7,051 nt of DNA, taken from positions 1 through 7,051 of the forward strand of contig JANXNO010000216.1 in NCBI GenBank assembly GCA_025354075.1, written 5' to 3'. The position numbers and the translations under genes are program-made. The notes beneath the pieces are model-generated. The model had not been told where the DNA came from and ran no database searches. It worked only from the letters and a program-made list of their open reading frames with translations. Shown here one piece after another: positions 1 through 4,549 of the stretch. Numbering within the stretch: the first letter of the stretch is position 1; every line of letters begins with the position of its first letter. The DNA is from Burkholderiales bacterium. Its GTDB lineage: Bacteria; Pseudomonadota; Gammaproteobacteria; Burkholderiales; Casimicrobiaceae.

Positions 1-337
1 CATCGGTGAAGGTGAACGAGATGTGCTCGGCCAACTGTTCCGGTGACAAATCCGCAGAGTAGTCAACGTACCAAGCGTCGAGCATCGCCACGCCGTCACG
101 CAAGGCGTCAAGCGTCGGCGTTTCGGTCGTGTTGGTCGCAGTGAACGACTGCGCTGCGCCCGACAAATGCGCCGCAAAAATCTGATCAACCACGTAGATG
201 TGATTCAGGATGCGTATCGCGTTGTGCCGCGCCTCCTGCTGGGCCACTGAATCCACTTTGGCCAGCTCAACAAAGAGCTGCTCGTTGCTCCAGGCTTTGT
301 ATTTGAAAAGGGAGTGAAGGAGAGTGGTGGTGCTCAT
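1..337 (-). CDS. DinB family protein, 5' part only
   Basis: The gene starts with ATG at 337 and runs off the left edge, giving 112 codons without a stop. The N-terminus reads MSTTTLLHSLFKYKAWSNEQ, the typical opening helix of DinB-family four-helix-bundle proteins (an F-x-Y-x-A-W-x-N-x-x-L pattern). It is followed by helix 2 with N45-H46 and YVVDQIFAAHLSG at 48-60. H46 is in the place of the first metal-binding histidine of the family; the other two would lie beyond the window. Family members are usually about 150-175 residues, so roughly two thirds is visible. DinB proteins are related to metal-dependent thiol transferases (bacillithiol or mycothiol enzymes); the proteobacterial ones mostly have no assigned reaction, so no substrate is claimed. 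No clear Shine-Dalgarno is visible upstream. It lies 55 bases downstream of the exported-protein gene on the same strand, so co-transcription is possible but unproven. Confidence 0.82.
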   Translation of the reverse strand, partial: MSTTTLLHSLFKYKAWSNEQLFVELAKVDSVAQQEARHNAIRILNHIYVVDQIFAAHLSGAAQSFTATNTTETPTLDALRDGVAMLDAWYVDYSADLSPEQLAEHISFTFTD

Positions 338-392
338 AATGGGGCTCGCGGAAACTGTGGGTTAGATTGATGTTGGCTATTGCCGGGAAGCG

Positions 393-917
393 TTAGCCGT
401 CGCTTTTTATCAAGTCGTACTTACTGCGCAGCGTTTCAGCACCACCCGATCTGACCTCGACTTTAGCCAGCGTCCAGGCGCGGGGCGAAATCTCAAAGGT
501 GTATCGATCTACGCCTGAATCGGACGCTTTTTCAAAGGCGATCTTTGAGGTGCGATCCGCGCTCGTGGCGACCGTTACACGATAAGTGCTTGAGCTCGGC
601 TTTGTGATGCCCGATGCCCAGATCAGCTCGCCCTTGAGCGCATTGAACAGCATGCGCTCATACGAATAAACGGTCTTGCCTGGCCCATCGTCAAACACGT
701 AGTAGAGCGCCAATTCGTCAGGGCCGGTCATCGATACGGCGATCCGCGTGGGCAGCACCACCATCTTGTCCGGATTCTGGTAATCACGGTAAGTCAGCGT
801 GCCTTTCCACGAACCCGCAGCGCTGTCGAGCAGGCCATTTGGTTTTGGATCATAAGGCGCAAGCGCGGGCTGTGTCGCCAAAGCAGCCAGCGAGAAAAGA
901 AAGGTGCGCCTGTGCAT
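393..917 (-). CDS. Exported protein of unknown function with RR-type signal peptide
   Basis: This encodes 174 residues from ATG (917) to TAA (393-395). The N-terminus MHRRTFLFSLAALATQPALA has two arginines followed by T-F-L, close to the twin-arginine (Tat) consensus S/T-RR-x-F-L-K. A short hydrophobic stretch and an A-L-A site follow, predicting cleavage after residue 20. The mature part is soluble, with alternating polar and hydrophobic stretches suggesting a beta-rich fold. Recognisable segments are GSWKGTLTYRDYQNPDK (35-51) and YERMLFNALKGELIWASG (86-103), with no cysteines and no catalytic motif I can name. The opening 'GxWxGxLxYRDY' pattern recalls uncharacterised lipocalin-like periplasmic proteins, but I do not recognise a named family. 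It has its own plausible promoter in the gap after envZ, and its neighbours say nothing firm about its role. Sec export is the alternative to Tat. Confidence 0.75.
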   Translation of the reverse strand: MHRRTFLFSLAALATQPALAPYDPKPNGLLDSAAGSWKGTLTYRDYQNPDKMVVLPTRIAVSMTGPDELALYYVFDDGPGKTVYSYERMLFNALKGELIWASGITKPSSSTYRVTVATSADRTSKIAFEKASDSGVDRYTFEISPRAWTLAKVEVRSGGAETLRSKYDLIKSDG

Positions 918-952
918 ATTTTGAGTACGATGCCGATTTCAAATTAAGCATC

Positions 953-980
953 AATATAGCCACTTTATCTGTGCGAGCAA
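953..980 (-). promoter_or_regulatory. Candidate sigma-70 promoter for the exported-protein gene
   Basis: On the minus strand, TTGCTC (980-975) and TATATT (958-953) are separated by 16 bases. Transcription would begin near 946, giving a leader of about 29 nt before the ATG at 917. The -35 is imperfect and there is no clear Shine-Dalgarno, so this is a prediction from spacing and hexamer match only. Confidence 0.4.
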
Positions 981-1027
981 GCGAAAGGCTTCCTCTCGGT
1001 CAAGGGGCTACGCGCTTGATCGACACC

Positions 1028-2344
1028 TCACGCCAACGGCAACCGCAACCGCGCAATCATCCCGCCCGTTTCGCGAGGCAACAAGTCAAAGCTGCCACCA
1101 TGCCACTGCGCCAAGCGCTCCACCAGCGCGAGGCCGAGGCCAGCACCCATTGCGCCGCCGCGTGCGCTGTCGCCGCGCACGAACGGTTGTTTCAGGCGCT
1201 CCACGTCGGCTGCGGCCACACCCTCTCCGGCGTCGAGCACATCAATTTCAACCGTCGCGCCGTCGCGTCGCAGCGCCAACTGCACGGGTGGTTTGCCGTA
1301 GCGGTGGGCGTTTTCGATCAGGTTCATCAGCATTCGGTCAAACGCTGCGGGGAAAGTGTTGATGCAGATCACATCCGGGCCTGCGGCCCAGTCGACTGAC
1401 AGGCCACGACTGTTGGCTTTGTCGGCAATGGCGGTCAGCGCGTCGCGGGCATCGATGCGCACCGGTGCTTCTTTCGGATTGCCGCGTGCAAAGTCCAAAA
1501 ATTGCGTGACGACACGGTCGATTTCGTCGATGTCAGCGGCCATTTCAGTGCGGCTTTGCTTGTCACCCACCGACATTTCACTCGCGAGTCGCAACCGCGT
1601 GAGCGGCGTGCGTATGTCGTGCGAAATACCGGCGAGCATGGTGCCGCGGTCGCGCTCCAATCGCTCCAGATTCGCCGCCATGCGATTGACGTTGCTGGCC
1701 ACGCGGGCGATTTCGGTGGGACCATCTTCGGGAAGCGGATCAGGGCGTTTGCCTAGCGCCACTTTGTCCACCGCGTCGGCTAAGTCGGCCAGCGGTTTCG
1801 ATAGTCGGCGCGCGAACCAGAACGTCGCGGCAAGCAGCACTGCCAGCAATACGGCGAGCGTGACCAGCAGGCGCATCGGCACTTCGCCCGCCTCGGTGTC
1901 GCGAATGGGAATGCCCGCCCACACCGAACGTGCGCCGTCATCGCCAACCTTCAGGCGAATCCACACCACCGGCTGATCGAGCCGCATGCCGAGGCGAATC
2001 TCGGTATCGCGGCCCAATTGCTCCTGCAATTTTTCGACCAGCGGTGCGAGCGCCGGGCCACGCGGCACCTGGCCGATCTCGGGCCGACGATCCACGGGGA
2101 TGAGCATCACGCCGTATTCACGCCCGATCATTTGCAGCTGCGGTCCACGGCCATTGCGGCCGTCGGTGGATGCAGCAGTCAGCGCGGCACGCAGCGATTC
2201 AATCTGGGCGATTTTTGCTTCGGTGAAGTTGCGCGCGATGAGGGTCGCGCGATCCTGGCGGAACAGAAATATTACTGCAACCACGGCCACCGCAAGGGAC
2301 GCCATGAGCAGCATGACGAGCCGCCAGAAGAGAGTTTTTGGCAT
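1028..2344 (-). CDS. envZ: EnvZ-type sensor histidine kinase
   Basis: This is the inner-membrane sensor kinase of the pair, 438 residues against 450 in E. coli EnvZ. Visible domains in order are: first membrane helix (about 7-28), a periplasmic domain of about 125 residues, second membrane helix (about 157-177), a HAMP linker (178-231), the dimerisation/phospho-acceptor helix, and the HATPase domain. The H-box GISHDIRTPLTRLRLASEM (239-257) places the phosphorylated histidine at H242 and is almost identical to the E. coli EnvZ H-box. ATP-binding motifs are intact: N-box NLIENAHRYGK (341-351), G1 D371-x-G-x-G, F388, and G2 GAGLGL (400-405). By family knowledge it autophosphorylates and both phosphorylates and dephosphorylates OmpR. 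It starts 16 bases after the ompR stop, so the two are surely co-transcribed. No strong Shine-Dalgarno precedes its ATG, which suggests translational dependence on ompR. I see no intrinsic terminator after its TGA. Confidence 0.95.
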   Translation of the reverse strand: MPKTLFWRLVMLLMASLAVAVVAVIFLFRQDRATLIARNFTEAKIAQIESLRAALTAASTDGRNGRGPQLQMIGREYGVMLIPVDRRPEIGQVPRGPALAPLVEKLQEQLGRDTEIRLGMRLDQPVVWIRLKVGDDGARSVWAGIPIRDTEAGEVPMRLLVTLAVLLAVLLAATFWFARRLSKPLADLADAVDKVALGKRPDPLPEDGPTEIARVASNVNRMAANLERLERDRGTMLAGISHDIRTPLTRLRLASEMSVGDKQSRTEMAADIDEIDRVVTQFLDFARGNPKEAPVRIDARDALTAIADKANSRGLSVDWAAGPDVICINTFPAAFDRMLMNLIENAHRYGKPPVQLALRRDGATVEIDVLDAGEGVAAADVERLKQPFVRGDSARGGAMGAGLGLALVERLAQWHGGSFDLLPRETGGMIARLRLPLA

Positions 2345-2360
2345 CGAGATCTACGTCGAA

Positions 2361-3077
2361 TCAGTCCGGCACAAAGACGTAGCCACGCCCCCACACCGTC
2401 TGTATATAGCGCGGCTTTCCAGCGTCTACTTCAACCAGTTTTCGCAAGCGCGACACCTGCACATCGATGGCACGGTCAAACACTTCATGCTCTTTTCCGC
2501 GTGCAAGCATCGACAATCGCTCCCGCGTCAATGGCTCGTGCGGATGCGTGACGAAGACGCGCAGCATGGCGAATTCGCTGGTGGTCAAGTCTTGCGCGAC
2601 GCCGCCACGGGTGAGCACACGCGTTGCGAAGTCCACTTCACATTCACCGAACGCAATCGGCTGGTCGTTCGGTATCGGCGCGCCGGGTGACACATCTGCG
2701 GCACGTCGCAACACCGCCTGAATTCGCGCCACCAGTTCACGCGGATTAAAAGGCTTGGCGAGATAATCGTCAGCGCCCGCGTCCAGCCCATCAATGCGCT
2801 CTTCGTCTTCACCCTTGGCCGTCAACATGATGATCGGCGTGCGGTCGCCGCTGCTGCGGAGTCGCTTGCACACCGACAGGCCGTCCTCATGCGGCATCAT
2901 CCAGTCGAGCACCATCAGACGCGGCGGATCGCGCTCCAGCCGCCGCGACAAATCGCGCGCATCCGGCAACGCTGAAACGCGAAAGCCCTGCTCAGTCAAA
3001 AAGCGCTGTAGCAGCTCGCGCAGACGCTGGTCGTCGTCGAGCACCAGAATGTGAGGCGTGGGAACGGTTGCGGTCAT
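2361..3077 (-). CDS. ompR: OmpR-type DNA-binding response regulator
   Basis: This cytoplasmic transcription regulator has 238 residues (E. coli OmpR: 239). The receiver domain (about 8-125) has the acidic pocket D14/D15, phospho-acceptor D58 in VLDWMMP, T86 in MLTAKGE, and K108 in LAKPF. Each is three residues later than in E. coli OmpR. The C-terminal winged-helix domain (about 138-238) has DLTTSEFAMLRVFVTHPHEPL, ARGKEHEVFDRAIDVQVSR for the recognition helix, and the ending RYIQTVWGRGYVFVPD, which matches OmpR specifically rather than PhoB or CpxR. It is first in an operon with envZ. The ATG at 3077 gives the expected N-terminus, but no Shine-Dalgarno precedes it, and a TATGTT hexamer at 3089-3084 would place the transcript start about on the ATG. 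A tandem repeat 42 bases upstream is a candidate site for autoregulation. Product assignment is firm; the regulon in this organism is unknown. Confidence 0.96.
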   Translation of the reverse strand: MTATVPTPHILVLDDDQRLRELLQRFLTEQGFRVSALPDARDLSRRLERDPPRLMVLDWMMPHEDGLSVCKRLRSSGDRTPIIMLTAKGEDEERIDGLDAGADDYLAKPFNPRELVARIQAVLRRAADVSPGAPIPNDQPIAFGECEVDFATRVLTRGGVAQDLTTSEFAMLRVFVTHPHEPLTRERLSMLARGKEHEVFDRAIDVQVSRLRKLVEVDAGKPRYIQTVWGRGYVFVPD

Positions 3078-3083
3078 AGCAGA

Positions 3084-3089
3084 AACATA
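3084..3089 (-). promoter_or_regulatory. Possible -10 hexamer for ompR
   Basis: TATGTT on the minus strand (3089-3084) is the best -10 match between the tandem repeat and the ompR ATG. No acceptable -35 lies 16-18 bases upstream, which would fit an activator-dependent promoter using the repeat at 3119-3138. The predicted start of transcription falls at about 3077, the first base of the ATG. Weak prediction. Confidence 0.22.
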
Positions 3090-3118
3090 ACAGAGCCAGG
3101 GCGAGCAGGAGGACGATC

Positions 3119-3138
3119 CTTACAAGTGCTTACAACTG
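3119..3138. promoter_or_regulatory. Tandem TTACA-N5-TTACA element, candidate OmpR/CpxR-type operator
   Basis: CTTACAA occurs twice, at 3119-3125 and 3129-3135, exactly one helical turn (10 bp) apart. Read on the other strand it is TTGTAA repeated. Two direct half-sites spaced 10-11 bp are the known binding architecture of OmpR-family winged-helix regulators (for example GTAAA-N5-GTAAA for CpxR). It lies 42 bp from the ompR start and 84 bp from the start of the divergent Spy-like gene, so it could control either or both. The repeat is seen directly; the bound protein is inferred. Confidence 0.5.
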
Positions 3139-3210
3139 TTCAGGCGGGATCCCTACGCGACACCAACCGATGCGTGAAAATAGAGCCTGAAAATAGTCAG
3201 AATACGAAAC

Positions 3211-3217
3211 AAGGAGG
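3211..3217 (+). promoter_or_regulatory. Strong Shine-Dalgarno that fixes the Spy-like start
   Basis: AAGGAGG at 3211-3217, continuing to T3218, is an almost perfect anti-16S match four bases before the ATG at 3222. It decides the start: an in-frame ATG at 3051 would lie inside ompR on the opposite strand, has no ribosome site, and would bury the signal peptide 57 residues deep. Confidence 0.85.
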
Positions 3218-3221
3218 TTCC

Positions 3222-3713
3222 ATGTCATCGAAAAGCTCAACGCTCAAACCAGTCGCACGAATCGTGGCGCTACTTGCACCGTTCATCGTTGGCGCGAGCT
3301 TGGCGCATGCCGCGCCTCCGGGCATGCCCGAGCTGGGTTTGCCGTTTGGCAATCATTTTGCCGCGATGAAGGCAAAGTTAAACCTGAACACCACGCAAGA
3401 CACACAATATGTTGTTGCCATGCAACTGACCATCAAAGCCAACGAATCAGCGCGCAAAGCCCGCGTGGCTGCAGCTGCGACGGCCAAGGCGGAGCTGGCC
3501 AAAGCCGATCCCGATTTTGCGCGTCTGCTCAACTTGCGCGAAGAAACTCAGGCCGCGACGGCTGTTGAGCGCAAAGCGGCCATTGCGGAATGGGTGAAAT
3601 TCACACAAATTCTGACTGCGGAACAAAAAGGCATGATCAAGAGTCAACTCCTTGATCGCGTTTCTCGCGCAGACGATATGCGTGAGAAGTTTCGGCAGCG
3701 TCACGGCGGCTAA
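3222..3713 (+). CDS. Periplasmic Spy/CpxP-like protein
   Basis: This encodes 163 residues from ATG (3222) to TAA. Residues 1-30 are a Sec signal peptide: positive N-terminus with K4, K9 and R13, hydrophobic core VALLAPFIVGASL, and cleavage site AHA before APPGMPEL. The mature protein is almost wholly helical and charged, rich in Ala, Lys, Arg, Glu and Gln, and cysteine-free. It carries LNLNTTQDTQY (54-64) and LTAEQKGMIKSQLLDRV (131-147), which correspond to the paired L-T-x-x-Q motifs of Spy, CpxP and ZraP. Those proteins are small cradle-shaped periplasmic chaperones or stress sensors; ZraP also binds zinc. The first motif is degenerate here (N-T-T-Q), so the family call is moderately confident and a specific ligand is not claimed. 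It is transcribed divergently from ompR and ends at a terminator of its own. In enterobacteria spy and cpxP are controlled by CpxR/BaeR, so its place beside ompR is suggestive. Confidence 0.72.
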   Translation: MSSKSSTLKPVARIVALLAPFIVGASLAHAAPPGMPELGLPFGNHFAAMKAKLNLNTTQDTQYVVAMQLTIKANESARKARVAAAATAKAELAKADPDFARLLNLREETQAATAVERKAAIAEWVKFTQILTAEQKGMIKSQLLDRVSRADDMREKFRQRHGG

Positions 3714-3768
3714 ACCTGCTTAAGCGTTAAAGATTTATCGCGATTGATACGAATGCTCATACCTTGTT

Positions 3769-3799
3769 GCCCAGCTTGGCTTGCCTCGCTGGGCTTTTT
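3769..3799 (+). terminator. Intrinsic terminator of the Spy-like gene
   Basis: GCCCAGC (3769-3775) pairs perfectly with GCTGGGC (3788-3794) across a 12-base loop, followed by TTTTT (3795-3799). It sits 56 bases after the Spy-like stop, in the correct orientation, and separates that gene from the promoter at 3870. Confidence 0.8.
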
Positions 3800-3818
3800 A
3801 TTGCGCCACGCAACGAGT

Positions 3819-3842
3819 CGACACAACACACCATGTCGTGTG
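3819..3842. repeat. Overlapping inverted repeats upstream of the sRNA promoter
   Basis: CACAC (3827-3831) and GTGTG (3838-3842) are inverted around a 6-base centre. A second pair, CGACA (3819-3823) and TGTCG (3834-3838), overlaps it. The centre is about 70 bases upstream of the predicted start of the candidate RNA, a position typical for an activator site. The symmetry is real but short; a regulatory role is speculation. Confidence 0.3.
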
Positions 3843-3869
3843 ATAAGTGCAAATAAACAGGTGAGGTAC

Positions 3870-3898
3870 TTGACAGCAGTACAAGTGATGGCTAATAT
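3870..3898 (+). promoter_or_regulatory. Near-consensus sigma-70 promoter
   Basis: TTGACA (3870-3875) is a perfect -35 and TAATAT (3893-3898) a five-of-six -10, with the optimal 17-base spacer between them. It lies downstream of the Spy-like terminator and upstream of no protein gene on the plus strand. The predicted transcript start is about 3905. It is the strongest promoter I can see in the window. Confidence 0.75.
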
Positions 3899-3904
3899 GA
3901 CATC

Positions 3905-4015
3905 TGCATACTTTGAACTCTTCTAAGTGTGTAGCCTTTGAGACCACCCCCTCGATACACCTCCGGTCTTATCAGGTCTCTCAGGACTCCGGCCCGCCTC
4001 GTGCGGGCCTTTTTT
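3905..4015 (+). ncRNA. Candidate small regulatory RNA, about 110 nt
   Basis: A near-consensus promoter (3870-3898) and a strong intrinsic terminator (3991-4015) frame a segment of about 110 bases with no ATG and no usable reading frame, which is the classic layout of an independent small RNA gene. Predicted structure: GAGACC (3940-3945) pairs with GGTCTC (3975-3980) around a C-rich loop; alternatively AGACC (3941-3945) pairs with the nearer GGTCT (3965-3969). The loop contains ACCCCCTC and CACCTCC (3958-3964); the latter equals the anti-Shine-Dalgarno core and would pair with GGAGG ribosome sites. The 5' portion (about 3905-3935) is A/U-rich and appears largely single-stranded. It does not resemble 6S, 4.5S, tmRNA or RNase P RNA as I know them. 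The start is inferred from the promoter and may shift by a few bases; the function is unknown. Confidence 0.6.
3991..4015 (+). terminator. Strong intrinsic terminator of the candidate sRNA
   Basis: GGCCCGC (3991-3997) and GCGGGCC (4003-4009) form a perfect seven-base GC stem with a five-base loop, followed by six T's (4010-4015). The T-tract is only on the plus-strand side, so it acts on transcription from the left and not for the convergent rhodanese gene. Confidence 0.9.
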
Positions 4016-4057
4016 CGTCCAATGCAACGTAAGTGCGCTCAGCGATGGGGCTGATGA

Positions 4058-4450
4058 CTACATCTGCGCCCAGGGCAGGCCTTCATGTCGCCAGCCATTT
4101 TTGCGTCCCCGATGAAATGACTCATCAAGATCACCTTCAAAGCCATTCAGCACGTTGTACACGTCGCTTAAACCAGCGCTCTCAAGTACTTTACCCGCAT
4201 CAATCGAGCGTTTTCCGCTGCGACAAATGAGCACGACAGGGCGGGTTCTGACGCCTGCGACCAGCGCTTTGACGTGTTGCGCAAACTCGGGCTGAATATC
4301 CCAATCGGGCGGCTCTTGCCACGCGATATGCTCGGCACCGACTGGATGACCAACATAGAAAAACTCGATTTCGGAGCGCACATCAACAAACACGGCATCG
4401 GTGTTGTTGTGCACGAAGTCATGCGCTTCTTTAGGGGTGAGGTGTTTCAT
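4058..4450 (-). CDS. Single-domain rhodanese-like sulfurtransferase
   Basis: This encodes 130 residues from ATG (4450) to TAG (4058-4060); a TTG two codons further upstream (4456) is a possible alternative start. It is one rhodanese domain with no signal peptide, hence cytoplasmic. Motifs are VFVDVRSEIEF (20-30, the conserved D-V-R), GHPVGAEHIAW (35-45, the G-H-x-x-G-A-x-x-I signature), the active-site loop CRSGKRS with catalytic C76, and VYNVLNGFEGD (98-108) before the C-terminal GW...GLPW tail. By family knowledge C76 would carry a persulfide and pass sulfur to an acceptor; the physiological donor and acceptor cannot be read from the sequence. It is the only rhodanese domain here and complete. 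It lies 99 bases downstream of the efflux operon on the same strand with a hairpin between, and I find no convincing promoter or Shine-Dalgarno of its own. Confidence 0.9.
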   Translation of the reverse strand: MKHLTPKEAHDFVHNNTDAVFVDVRSEIEFFYVGHPVGAEHIAWQEPPDWDIQPEFAQHVKALVAGVRTRPVVLICRSGKRSIDAGKVLESAGLSDVYNVLNGFEGDLDESFHRGRKNGWRHEGLPWAQM

Positions 4451-4452
4451 GG

Positions 4453-4484
4453 GCAATCACGCGGCCAGTTCAATAGCAATCACG
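4453..4484. repeat. Direct repeat GCAATCACG
   Basis: GCAATCACG appears at 4453-4461 and 4476-4484, a 23-base period, immediately upstream of the rhodanese ATG. The second copy also forms an inverted repeat CAATC/GATTG (4477-4488). It may be a regulator site or chance; the identity is exact but short. Confidence 0.3.
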
Positions 4485-4508
4485 ATTGTCGCTTTTTTTC
4501 TGTAGAAA

Positions 4509-4533
4509 CTCCCTCCCTAACCGGGGGAGAGAA
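4509..4533 (-). terminator. Hairpin after the efflux operon, possible weak terminator
   Basis: On the minus strand, the segments at 4533-4525 and 4517-4509 form a nine-base stem (two G-U pairs) with a seven-base loop, starting 17 bases after the stop of the outer-membrane channel gene. Only TTT follows, so termination is probably incomplete and read-through into the rhodanese gene is possible. The CCCTCCC/GGGGGAG composition could also be a copy of a dispersed palindromic repeat. Confidence 0.4.
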
Positions 4534-4549
4534 CAGAAGCACGCTCGCC

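Noticed and set aside
918..1027. Possible terminator after envZ on the minus strand
   Set aside because: Only a four-base stem (AAGC/GCTT) could be found and there is no T-tract.
839..1399. Long plus-strand frame opposite the exported protein and envZ
   Set aside because: It is antisense to two well-supported minus-strand genes and its composition is that of a shadow frame in GC-rich DNA.
1356..2690. Several long plus-strand frames opposite envZ and ompR
   Set aside because: They mirror the EnvZ and OmpR codons, show low-complexity Ser/Arg-rich protein, and match no family.
3051..3221. In-frame 57-codon extension of the Spy-like gene
   Set aside because: It starts inside ompR, lacks a ribosome site, and would place the signal peptide internally; the AAGGAGG before 3222 is decisive.
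3744..3926. Plus-strand frame of 60 codons in the gap after the Spy-like gene
   Set aside because: It runs through the Spy-like terminator and the TTGACA/TAATAT promoter, has no ribosome site, and its protein has no recognisable feature.
4016..4057. Terminator for the rhodanese gene
   Set aside because: Only a weak CAGC/GCTG hairpin lies there without T's, and the sRNA terminator lacks a T-tract in the minus direction.
4477..4499. Small inverted repeat CAATC/GATTG followed by seven T's on the plus strand
   Set aside because: The stem is five bases with a two-base loop, four bases separate it from the T-tract, and no plus-strand gene precedes it, so I do not call a terminator.
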